From: Sporocytophaga sp.
GTDB lineage: Bacteria > Bacteroidota > Bacteroidia > Cytophagales > Cytophagaceae
Assembly (NCBI GenBank): GCA_024707265.1
Contig: JANQAB010000003.1
Location: 992,001-1,056,000, forward strand
Direction: 5' to 3'
DNA length: 64,000 nt
In this document: positions 12,112 through 19,773 of the stretch, piece after piece
Numbering within the stretch: the stretch's first letter is position 1
How the letters are laid out: each line of letters begins with the position of its first letter
The notes under the pieces: model-generated
What the model was told of the DNA's origin: nothing
The model's database searches: none
The model's input: the letters and a program-made list of their open reading frames with translations, nothing else
Made by a program: the position numbers and the translations under genes

Positions 12112-12806
12112 TGGGAATTATTAGCAATTACAATAACAGTTCAAATATCAGTAGCAATATTGATAAAGATATAATTCAACACATAAGTGATATTGTTAAA
12201 TATGACTGTATAAAATTGATTATTGATGGCTATAATCAATATCTAGCTGATGAAGAAGTAATTTTTTCAATAGATGAACCCACGATTACTGCAGGTTTAT
12301 ATGGCCATATTGAGAATCAAATAAATTGTACTGATATTCAATGCACCATTGTTCCAGAGCTTCCAGAATTTACAAAATCCATTCGTAAGGGAAGAACAAA
12401 ACCCAAAAAAGCAAAAAAGTATGACTTATGTTTTATACACTTTCAAATAAAACCAAATTCTTTTTTTGGTGTTGAAGCAAAACTACTTGTTGAAGAAAAC
12501 TACAAAAACAAAAATGCAAATTTTCTAATTTCAGAATACGTCGAAGACAAAGGAATGGGGAAATACATCAATAAAATTTACGAGAAGGAAGGGCTAATGT
12601 TAGGCTATATCCTAAAGGGGAATCCTTTAAAAATTGTAGAAAAAATAAACTTTAAAATAAACGATGTTTACTCTATAAATGACAGCTTGAAACATCCATA
12701 TAAGTTTGAAAATTTTGAGCCATATCTTTTCATATCAAGCCATGCGCAAAAAAAGGAGCTAATTCATCTCTTTCTTGATTTTGAAAAATTCAGCAATTAT
12801 TCCTAA
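12108..12806 (+). CDS. Putative PD-(D/E)XK restriction endonuclease partner
   Basis: A 232 aa protein that starts within the last codons of the methyltransferase gene (4 bp overlap), so the two are translationally coupled. Its core resembles a PD-(D/E)XK nuclease: KYDLCFIHF supplies an Asp, and FFGVEAKLLV after about 15 residues supplies the E-x-K pair. I recognise no named restriction family. Position next to a methyltransferase, plus this motif, makes it the likely restriction subunit. Alternatives are a specificity or accessory protein. It shares the low G+C of the methylase gene. Confidence 0.65.
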   Translation: MMGIISNYNNSSNISSNIDKDIIQHISDIVKYDCIKLIIDGYNQYLADEEVIFSIDEPTITAGLYGHIENQINCTDIQCTIVPELPEFTKSIRKGRTKPKKAKKYDLCFIHFQIKPNSFFGVEAKLLVEENYKNKNANFLISEYVEDKGMGKYINKIYEKEGLMLGYILKGNPLKIVEKINFKINDVYSINDSLKHPYKFENFEPYLFISSHAQKKELIHLFLDFEKFSNYS

Positions 12807-13072
12807 CGCATTTATTGGAACATTTCTTTCTTTTACAAAGTTTACCCCCTAAAATCAAAGAAGTACCAAGCCCACCAACATAGTTAAAAGTAAATTTCTA
12901 CAGGCAAGCAAATCACATTCGAGTGCAAGGTAATACCTAACATCAGCACACCAAAGGCTCAGTACAAAATTCATCATCTGTTCTTCTATTAAACTTTGAC
13001 ACAAGAAACAAACTTTCGTGCTTCGATTTTCGACGCTTTTCAAACTTCAAATCGTTAGCCTCCTTCCACCCT

Positions 13073-13963
13073 CTACTCCTCAATCCTCTCCTCACAAACC
13101 TCCTTCACCAAATCCCTTAACACCTCCACTCGCGTAGCAAGATACTCCAACTCCTCTTTAGTAATAGTGTAGGTCTTCTGATAACGAGCATCTATATAAG
13201 CTCTTTGGAGTAGTTCAAAGCGGGCCAGGTTCTCTGGAGTATCAACAGGAAAAACTGATTTGAATCTTATGTTGATTTGCGCTGCTTTTTCTCCAAGCTT
13301 TTTAATATCATGCAATTTGGGACGATAGCCCGTGAAAACTAAAAGTAGTGCAGTATAATAGCGTTCTGTAACTTGATGCAGTTCAAATGCAGCTATATTA
13401 TAATTTCCAACATGAAGAGCATGGCTATATTGCATGAAGAAACCATTCGCACTTCCAAACCACATCTCAAAATCATCTTTAGCCTGTTTCTTTAACTGCT
13501 CCTCATTTAAAACAACAGGCTCAGCCAATTGAAAATTCTGAGTATCATAAAGCATAATGCCTTCTTTCAGAATATCAATAAAAAAGTAACTGCTTTTGCG
13601 AATCTCTTTATTGAAGAATTTTATTCCATGATGAATAAGACTTATAGGTGTCAGCACAGGAAGGCTCTTTACTTCACGTTCCATCTTAAACCATTTGCCA
13701 TTGCGTCTTGGCCCCAGTTCAACTCGGGAGATGACAAGTATATCAAAATCACTTTTATATTCATAAGTGATGTGACCTTCCATATAACGATCTTCCACCC
13801 ACTCGTTGCGGGCATAGGATCCGAACAAAATGATCATCTCTGGATCAAACGTACGAATGATATGATCTCGGATAGCAATAAGCTCCTGCTGTTTATGTTC
13901 CGGAAGAAAGTCGATACTGGTCTTCAAAAGATTGTTGCTATTTTCTGGAATCGAATATATCAA
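13073..13963 (-). CDS. MNT nucleotidyltransferase fused to a HEPN domain
   Basis: The 296 aa protein starts with a minimal nucleotidyltransferase domain of the DNA polymerase beta superfamily: GSYAR at 48-52 and DFD at 72-74, the usual metal-binding acid pair. A helical HEPN-like domain follows at about 150-290 (FELHQVTERYYTALLLVFTGYRPKLHDI). In other bacteria separate HEPN and MNT proteins form toxin-antitoxin pairs in which MNT modifies and silences the HEPN RNase; single-chain fusions are common in Bacteroidota. The HEPN Rx4-6H catalytic signature is not clean here (R-PKL-H has only three residues between). Two relics of its 3' end lie at 14965-15044 and 19774-19850, so the gene belongs to a duplicated module. 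Confidence 0.85.
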   Translation of the reverse strand: MIYSIPENSNNLLKTSIDFLPEHKQQELIAIRDHIIRTFDPEMIILFGSYARNEWVEDRYMEGHITYEYKSDFDILVISRVELGPRRNGKWFKMEREVKSLPVLTPISLIHHGIKFFNKEIRKSSYFFIDILKEGIMLYDTQNFQLAEPVVLNEEQLKKQAKDDFEMWFGSANGFFMQYSHALHVGNYNIAAFELHQVTERYYTALLLVFTGYRPKLHDIKKLGEKAAQINIRFKSVFPVDTPENLARFELLQRAYIDARYQKTYTITKEELEYLATRVEVLRDLVKEVCEERIEE

Positions 13964-14151
13964 AAAAAACTTTACGATTTAAACTCAAACGTTAATGATC
14001 TATATTTTAACCAATTAGAAGCAACAAATTTTTGGTTTCGTGATAAAATTTCATACTTTTATTCCGCCAACAGAACGTGGTAGCAATGCCACAAAAATTT
14101 ATTAGTAGTATAAACACAGTGGTATTGCAAAGATACTACAGCATTAACCTA

Positions 14152-14225
14152 TTGCCCGGAGGAGCCTGATATCAGTAATGTTCAGGAGCACGAACCATGT
14201 TCTGTTGGCAACTCCTACCGGGCAA
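14152..14225 (+). other. Branched hairpin element (possible structured RNA or recombination site)
   Basis: A 74-base stretch that folds on itself: TTGCCCGG (14152-14159) pairs with CCGGGCAA (14218-14225), continued by AGGAG (14160-14164) with CTCCT (14212-14216) and one bulged A. Inside are CCTGA...TCAGG, GAAC-CAT-GTTC and GTT-GGC-AAC hairpins, giving a cloverleaf-like drawing. A further hairpin, GTAGTAT...ATACTAC, lies just upstream at 14105-14140. The element sits between the divergent MNT-HEPN gene and the small gene at 14240, in the latter's leader. The function is unknown. Confidence 0.5.
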
Positions 14226-14239
14226 ACCATTTTTATAAA

Positions 14240-14536
14240 ATGCCAGCAGAACCGTTCAACCAGGATATCCCGCAAGGCGGAGATATGCCCAAACGCAGGA
14301 AGATCAAGCTTCCTGAAAATTCAAAACTCAACAATACTATCATTAAAGAACTGGATGTCTTTCTGGAGGTCGTTCCGGCAGAGAGACTCAGTCGTGGCTT
14401 GAGAGATCTGTTTTTAATAGCTATTGCTCAAGAACCCGACATCCTGCTCGGATGGCCATTTGAAAAAATACCGGAAGATCTTTTCTTTCTGTTGCAGTTT
14501 CTGGATACCGCGGCAGAGGAGCTGAAAGCGGCGTAA
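14240..14536 (+). CDS. Small hypothetical protein associated with the MNT-HEPN locus
   Basis: A 98 aa soluble protein with a basic N-terminus (MPKRRKIKLPENSKLN) and a helical remainder rich in Leu/Glu (GLRDLFLIAIAQEPD, KIPEDLFFLLQFLDTAAEELKAA). I do not recognise the family. An internal Met at 14285 (MPKRRK) is an alternative start. Support that it is a real gene: its last 20 or so codons and its terminator are preserved beside an MNT-HEPN relic at 19868-19990, so the two genes were duplicated together. It ends just before a good hairpin terminator. Confidence 0.65.
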   Translation: MPAEPFNQDIPQGGDMPKRRKIKLPENSKLNNTIIKELDVFLEVVPAERLSRGLRDLFLIAIAQEPDILLGWPFEKIPEDLFFLLQFLDTAAEELKAA

Positions 14537-14543
14537 ATAGCAA

Positions 14544-14586
14544 AATAAGCCTTCGTGATGTCTTTAATCGGAAGGCTTATTTTTTC
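14544..14586 (+). terminator. Rho-independent terminator of the small gene at 14240
   Basis: AATAAGCCTTC (from 14544) pairs with GAAGGCTTATT, and a run of T follows. The same hairpin with small changes is found at 19945-19990 after the relic copy of this gene. Confidence 0.85.
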
Positions 14587-14665
14587 ATTGAATCTATTTA
14601 CCGCAAATTTGCGGTGAATAATTCAGTTTTTCACCGCAGAGGGAAAATTGATTATGTAGTCCCTG

Positions 14666-14832
14666 CGTAGAGACGCCATGCTGGTGTCTCATTTCGCAAT
14701 CACAGCTGTCTTACCCAATAATAAACCAAAATAATTGACGAGTAAAAAATAGATTACGTAATTGAATGATTATTGAAAACGGGAAATTTACTATTATGGA
14801 ACATTTTGAGACGCCAGCATGGCGTCTCTACG
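14666..14832. mobile_element. MITE-like palindromic element, copy A (167 bp)
   Basis: The ends are inverted copies of CGTAGAGACGCCATGCTGG, and each end is itself a palindrome (GAGACGCCA-TGC-TGGCGTCTC), so either one long stem or two end hairpins can form. The AT-rich core is near-identical to copies B (17043-17209) and C (19612-19773), all in the same orientation. There is no coding capacity, so any movement would depend on an enzyme in trans. Copy A has one T where the other copies have C in the left arm. Confidence 0.85.
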
Positions 14833-14964
14833 TGTCCACAATGGATCAACTTCCAATAAAATAAATACACAATTGAAATAGTTAGTACATTTTTATTATT
14901 TACATGCCCTGACAGACCTTATTTTTTGTACTATTGAACATAGTATAAAATTTTATACTGTCCC

Positions 14965-15044
14965 CTTACTCTCCAATCCTCCCTTCACAACCTCCTTCAC
15001 CTTATCCTGCAACACCTCAACTCTCATAGCAAGAGAGTCTCAAG
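14965..15044 (-). pseudogene. Relic of the 3' end of the MNT-HEPN gene
   Basis: On the minus strand this translates to LAMRVEVLQDKVKEVV, matching LATRVEVLRDLVKEVC at the C-terminus of the intact MNT-HEPN protein (13073-13963). Upstream coding sequence is absent: the homology stops where the eCIS-core gene begins (stop codon side at 15045). It marks a partial duplication next to MITE copy A. Confidence 0.7.
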
Positions 15045-16934
15045 TTACCTTTTTTGATCCCACTTCCAGTTAGGCTTAACGACCTCAGTTTCCACCCTCT
15101 CAGCTCGCACCCATGTTCTGAAAAATGACCTCTTTCCTCCACTTTCCTTGCTCAGGTTACCTCCTCCTTGCTGATCTAAATCCATACTCATTCTTCGCTT
15201 CATTGGTCGATCATCCGATGTCATATTGCTGCGCCCCCCAGCCTTCGGTATTGAAACACTCCCGAAACTACCATGTTCTGCTATATGAATCAACATTTCT
15301 ATCTCCGCATCGCTTAGCACTCTTTGTTCTACATCCATAGCGCGTAACTCCTGCCTGTTAAACATAGCGTTCTCATCCCTGATTTCTTCAAACACACTTA
15401 ACCAATCCTCACCATCGAAACCTCCTCCATCCGGCAGGTAACTTTCATAACTCCAGAAAATATTCCATCGACCACTCCACTTGTCATACGCTCCCTTATA
15501 TTTATTGTAAGCGTCATTATCTCTTTCTCTCAGGAATCTATGAACATCACTTCCTTTTACTTTTCTGTGTTCCGTTGTAGGAGACGAGTGATTGATCATT
15601 TCATCCACAAATGCAACAAAACCATATTCAGGCACTTCTACAACCTCTATTATTTGTGGTTCGTCTAACTGGTCCATCACAGTTTGTCTGTCTTGAAGAA
15701 ACTCTTCAGGCAAACTTTGGGCAATGTCAGACATATGCTTTTCATTGTCCATTGGATTGATGACAAACTCTGGCCCTACCATCCTCTCTTGGTTCAGGTA
15801 ATTAAGATTTACGAATAAAGTGGTACCTAGTGTATCTTTATGAAATACGTTATTGGTGGTGGGTCTTGTCCTATAATAATGAACTTCTACAACAACCTTC
15901 CATCCCGATTCCTCATCTGTTGCAAAATTACTTGCCTGTAAATATTCCACCTGACTTGCTTTTTCCATGGTGGACAATGTATTGACGATTATTTTTCGTT
16001 TTAGTTCTTCATTAAGCAACTCATAAATTCCGCGAGTCACTGACCCTTTTCCAAGATTCACAAACCGGCAGCTTTCTATAAGATCTTGAAGATTATTAAA
16101 TCCATTCAATGGGGGCAGGATAATTCCACCGAGACACACAGCTGAATTATAATTTGCACTGTCCATAGTACCCATATGATCTATGTCCATTACATCCTGA
16201 TAAACTTTCTCCAGATCATCCTGTATGCTTTTAGCCAACTCAATATCCTGGACGCCTACTTTTGGCTCCGCCATTTTTTTACCACCCAACACCTCAGCCG
16301 ACCTTTCGTTTCTTTGAACTACCTTTGAATCTGAATTACCTTCATACCTTTGAACAGTTTGCTGACTGTTACCTGAGAATTGAATGGCCTTCCTACCCAT
16401 CACATCTGCTTCATGCTCCAGTCCCTTATCGTCGTTCACATTTACCTTGCCCTTCATTTGCATTGTAGGCTGTACCCTTCCTTGCTTTTGTTGTACCACA
16501 TGCCAGGCTTCATGAGGCAAATGTTTTTCCTGACCGGGTGCGACATGAATATCTGTTCCCTGGGCATAAGCATGGGCCTGTAGCTGAGCTGGCTTTTCTG
16601 AATTATAATGAACATTCACATCTTCCATGGAAATTCCTGAGAGATTTTCAACTCCTGACTTTAAATGGTCCGGCATTCCTGTGTTATTTTCTACTAAGGA
16701 ACCTCCTTGGTGTTTTAGTTGTATATCTTCCTCCTGGTCATCTTTTTTCAACTGCACATTCGGACTATAAAAGCTCATTGACTGTGCTACAGCTTGACCA
16801 TATCCATTGTTCAGGACATGCTGCGGGCCGGCTTCGGATAGCTTTCCATATTCCATTGAATTTGTGTTGGACCGGGAAGAATTGCTATTGCTTCTCTGAA
16901 TAGTGCTCGTCTTTTGAGATTTTTCTGAAGTCAT
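15045..16934 (-). CDS. eCIS core domain (DUF4157) protein, putative contractile-injection-system effector
   Basis: The 629 aa protein has no signal peptide and begins with a Ser/Asn-rich tail. The DUF4157 eCIS-core domain spans about 85-185: a zincin-like HEAWHVVQQ at 141-149 and the second motif EHEAD at 173-177, preceded by AYAQGTDIHVAPGQEKHLPHEAWH. This domain marks cargo of extracellular contractile injection systems. Residues 225-560 form a separate C-terminal module with a possible Fe(II)/2-oxoglutarate oxygenase pattern: HKD at 365-367, a His at 449 (MINHSSP), and Arg457. That reading is an inference. The end (560-629) is basic and low-complexity. No baseplate, sheath or tube gene is nearby. 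MITE copies A and B flank it in direct orientation. Confidence 0.88.
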   Translation of the reverse strand: MTSEKSQKTSTIQRSNSNSSRSNTNSMEYGKLSEAGPQHVLNNGYGQAVAQSMSFYSPNVQLKKDDQEEDIQLKHQGGSLVENNTGMPDHLKSGVENLSGISMEDVNVHYNSEKPAQLQAHAYAQGTDIHVAPGQEKHLPHEAWHVVQQKQGRVQPTMQMKGKVNVNDDKGLEHEADVMGRKAIQFSGNSQQTVQRYEGNSDSKVVQRNERSAEVLGGKKMAEPKVGVQDIELAKSIQDDLEKVYQDVMDIDHMGTMDSANYNSAVCLGGIILPPLNGFNNLQDLIESCRFVNLGKGSVTRGIYELLNEELKRKIIVNTLSTMEKASQVEYLQASNFATDEESGWKVVVEVHYYRTRPTTNNVFHKDTLGTTLFVNLNYLNQERMVGPEFVINPMDNEKHMSDIAQSLPEEFLQDRQTVMDQLDEPQIIEVVEVPEYGFVAFVDEMINHSSPTTEHRKVKGSDVHRFLRERDNDAYNKYKGAYDKWSGRWNIFWSYESYLPDGGGFDGEDWLSVFEEIRDENAMFNRQELRAMDVEQRVLSDAEIEMLIHIAEHGSFGSVSIPKAGGRSNMTSDDRPMKRRMSMDLDQQGGGNLSKESGGKRSFFRTWVRAERVETEVVKPNWKWDQKR

Positions 16935-17042
16935 ACCAATTGAGGTTTTATCTATTTAAGATGAGAAGCCAATTTACCCAATTGACTTTGATTTTCAAAC
17001 AATTGAACATACGACTGATTGAATGTTGATTTATCAACAATT

Positions 17043-17209
17043 CGTAGAGACGCCATGCTGGCGTCTCATTTCGCAATCACTGCTGTCTTATCCAATAATA
17101 AAACTAACTATTTGGCGAGCAAAAAATAGATTACGTAATTGAATGATTATTGAAAACGGGAAATTTGCCGTTATGGAACGTTTTGAGACGCCAGCATGGC
17201 GTCTCTACG
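17043..17209. mobile_element. MITE-like palindromic element, copy B (167 bp)
   Basis: The same 167 bp element as copy A, with perfect-looking inverted ends (CGTAGAGACGCCATGCTGG and its complement) and the same internal AT-rich sequence, in the same orientation. It lies upstream of the eCIS-core gene, whose downstream side carries copy A, so the gene is bracketed by direct repeats about 2.4 kb apart. The rest of the 16935-17378 gap shows nothing I can name. Confidence 0.85.
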
Positions 17210-17378
17210 ATATACAATAGCATTTTTACATACATTTCATATAACTCACCATCTATTTCTTTTAATAATTTCAATGACTTTAAAAATGATTAAATTGAAA
17301 GAAAATAGATGGAGACCGACACAATGAAGACAGCAATAACTGGTCAAATTCTATCTGAATATAAAATCGCTTGCCGTT

Positions 17379-18351
17379 ATGATTAAAATTCATATTCCAA
17401 CACTTTTGTTATTATCTATCCTTGCATCTTGTTCGTCTCCCCAAGAGGAAAAAAAGTAATCCTCAAGAGTTAGCTCAACAGAAAGAGCCTGATCCTTTCA
17501 TTTATGTAATCCCAAAGGAATGTGGAAGAATTGATTTACCCACATTCATTTCGGATAGTTTATATATAAATTATGAAAACTATTTAAATGGATTAGACTG
17601 CCATAAACCTTCCAGTATCGGATTGGCAAGTAATGAATTAAGTAAACTTATTTCCAATAGTGATACATCTAAAGTAGATTCACTTTTTTACATTTTTAGT
17701 AAGTATTATGATTTAGTTACGGATTCATTAAATAGCGTTCTAGAATATGATACTACAGACTATACGCCATTTGTAATCACCTCCGAACAAAGGAAAGCAG
17801 CAGAGAAAGCATTAAACTTTTATAATGAATTAAGGAAAAATGGATTCGATTTTAATTATCCGGAAGGGATAATTGAAATTGGGCAGGACAGAGATTTTAT
17901 TAGTAAATTCTATAATAAGCTTTCAAAAAACATGATCGAATACCTGGACCAGGTAAACTATGAAAACAAAAACTGGTTTCAAAATGATGCTGCCATCATG
18001 ATTACAGAACAGGATTTTTTTGACAGACTGCTTTGGTGGGAAAAATTCAATAATTCCAATCCATCTTTTTTATTTGCCAAAGATGCCCAATATACCCAGA
18101 AATATTATTTGTATTTTTTACTGCATGGTATGGATAATACATTTCCATTCATGGATGTAGGAGATAAATTAATCGAGTACTTTAAGAATCTCTATGAATT
18201 AGCAGAAAAATATCCTGCTGAAACAGATTGTATTAAAATTATTAGAACTCAATATGAAATGATAAAGCGATCCGAAATGAAAGATAGTGAGGAGAGACAA
18301 GAATTTTTAAAGGAACTTCAACGTGAAAATAAAACACTCTCATTTAATTAA
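17379..18351 (+). CDS. Hypothetical lipoprotein (split by a one-base insertion in an A7 run)
   Basis: From ATG at 17379 the reading is a clear lipoprotein signal peptide (MIKIHIPTLLLLSILASCSS, lipobox Cys after LAS) and stops after 25 codons. Dropping one A from the A7 run at 17449-17455 joins it to the long frame beginning SNPQELAQQKEPDPF, giving 323 aa. The mature part is acidic/aromatic, mostly helical, with no family I recognise. Without the repair the long frame would start at an artificial Met at 17422 with no export signal. It lies upstream of two more hypotheticals on the same strand. Confidence 0.75.
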
Positions 18352-18415
18352 TCCTCTAACAAAAACATAGGCTATTCAAGATCATTAGTCTGGATCAAAA
18401 ATTTATGTATCCTAA

Positions 18416-19051
18416 ATGAAAAAACGATATAAAATTTCATTAAGTATAGTATTCATTTTTATACTCTTGATTTCTGCCGGATATTTCTGGTTAATCAATG
18501 GATGGAAAAAATATCTTACAGAAGAGGAGTTAATTGCATATACAACGGAAACAAAAAAAGAACCTCCCCTTCCAAAGGAATATAAAGAGCTCTATTTCAC
18601 TTTATATCCAAAGCAAAAAGATGCGTCTTTGACAATTGAATTAATAGAGAGATTGATACAAAATCTCTTTTATAAAAACGGTATGGGAACCGAACAAAAT
18701 TGCTCTTGCGATGAAGCAGCTTATCAGGATATAATCTATCTTCTTAGACACAGAAAACCAACAAGAGAATATGACAGGTTACTGGCAATTAAGATAGGTT
18801 TTGGAATGGAAAAATATCTTAGCAATGAAGATTGCCTGAACCATCACATCAGATCGGAATATAGAGAATACAGCCATCTGAAAGAAGGTTATGGATTTGA
18901 AGGAAAAAATTTTGACGACTTAAACAGAGTAGAAATAATTGATTTTCTGATTGCAGTACGAGCACCATCTATATATTCACCTAGGCGCAGGCAGGAAAAT
19001 TACATTAGAGCAAAAGAAGGGATTGAAGCTCGGTTAAAACAAAACAATTGA
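18416..19051 (+). CDS. Membrane-anchored protein with a degenerate GT51 (transglycosylase)-like domain
   Basis: A 211 aa protein: one N-terminal transmembrane helix (about residues 7-27, SLSIVFIFILLISAGYFWL), then an extracytoplasmic domain. Its C-terminal part (about 120-205: FGMEKYLSNEDCLNHH ... NFDDLNRVEIIDFLIAVRAPSIYSPRRR) resembles the end of GT51 peptidoglycan transglycosylases, where the pattern is L-x-E-x-A...P-x-x-Y-x-P. The catalytic ED-x-x-F-x-x-H-x-G motif of GT51 is not seen, so it is probably not an active polymerase. CSCDEAAY at about 95 could make a disulfide. The family assignment is tentative. Confidence 0.6.
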   Translation: MKKRYKISLSIVFIFILLISAGYFWLINGWKKYLTEEELIAYTTETKKEPPLPKEYKELYFTLYPKQKDASLTIELIERLIQNLFYKNGMGTEQNCSCDEAAYQDIIYLLRHRKPTREYDRLLAIKIGFGMEKYLSNEDCLNHHIRSEYREYSHLKEGYGFEGKNFDDLNRVEIIDFLIAVRAPSIYSPRRRQENYIRAKEGIEARLKQNN

Positions 19052-19058
19052 CAATAGA

Positions 19059-19565
19059 ATGACAGATTCTAGTAACATACAAAATACAGAAGACATTGAT
19101 TTTATTCTCACCATGAATCCTCATGGATGGAGTACTTGCCGGATCTTTATTGGCGGGAATTCATATGAAGTAACAATCACTCACGTATTCGGAGATCCTT
19201 ATTATGATTTTATCAAAGCATTATCCAACCTAATCGAAGGTCAGGAAAGTGCTACATTCTTTTGGTATGGCGAACCTGGAGGGGAGAAATTTGAACTAAG
19301 AAGAATAAAAGAGAGGAAACATATGCTGCACGTTGAAGTATCAGGGTTTAATGAGACTTTTGGAAAACAGATAAAAGAGCTTACCCCAACAGTAGAATTT
19401 GAAATACCATTAAAAAGATTTTTAATCATTGCTTATCTGCAGTTAAAAAAATCTTTCTTATTAATGAAAGATAAAATTTACAGTACCAACAGACAAAATG
19501 ACTTCCCTTTTGACGAGTTCATTAAGTTTGAAAAGATTGTTAAAGATTACCTTTCGATATCCTAA
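19059..19565 (+). CDS. Hypothetical cytoplasmic protein
   Basis: A 168 aa protein without signal peptide or membrane segment, 7 bp downstream of the GT51-like gene and so probably co-transcribed. The N-terminal half is beta-rich (HGWSTCRIFIGGNSYEVTITHV, then TFFWYGEPGGEKFELRRI), the C-terminal half helical. The architecture is like small proteins often annotated as immunity-like or hypothetical, but I cannot name a family. The end of the gene is followed by MITE copy C within 50 bp. Confidence 0.6.
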   Translation: MTDSSNIQNTEDIDFILTMNPHGWSTCRIFIGGNSYEVTITHVFGDPYYDFIKALSNLIEGQESATFFWYGEPGGEKFELRRIKERKHMLHVEVSGFNETFGKQIKELTPTVEFEIPLKRFLIIAYLQLKKSFLLMKDKIYSTNRQNDFPFDEFIKFEKIVKDYLSIS

Positions 19566-19611
19566 ACCTTTTAAACTAAACTTGGGGAAATTCATATTAC
19601 AACGCCTTCAA

Positions 19612-19773
19612 CGTAGAGACGTCATGCTGGCGTCTCATTTGGCAATCACAGCGGTCCTATCCAATTATAAACCCAAATAACTAACGGAAAAAAAATATGT
19701 AATCAAAATATTTATTGAAACGGAAAGCCTTACTATTATTGAACGTTTTGAGACGCCAGCATGGCGTCTCTAC
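19612..19773. mobile_element. MITE-like palindromic element, copy C (162 bp)
   Basis: The third full copy, in the same orientation as A and B: left end CGTAGAGACGTCATGCTGG (one change), right end CCAGCATGGCGTCTCTAC, core slightly shortened. Its right end directly abuts the MNT-HEPN relic at 19774, so the element and relic may have arrived together or the element marks the deletion junction. Confidence 0.8.

Noticed and set aside
9009-12806. Multi-gene defence system (BREX or DISARM type)
   Set aside because: Only a methyltransferase and a nuclease-like partner are present; no PglZ, helicase, ATPase or other marker gene lies nearby.
12855-13043. 62 aa open frame on the minus strand
   Set aside because: No leader, odd composition, and it overlaps the attC-like palindrome.
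14152-14225. tRNA gene
   Set aside because: It is 74 bases and draws like a cloverleaf, but the closing stem is 13 bp and there is no T-arm GTTCR or D-arm consensus.
15045-16934. Complete contractile injection system
   Set aside because: No sheath, tube, baseplate or ATPase gene is in the window; only the cargo-type protein is seen.
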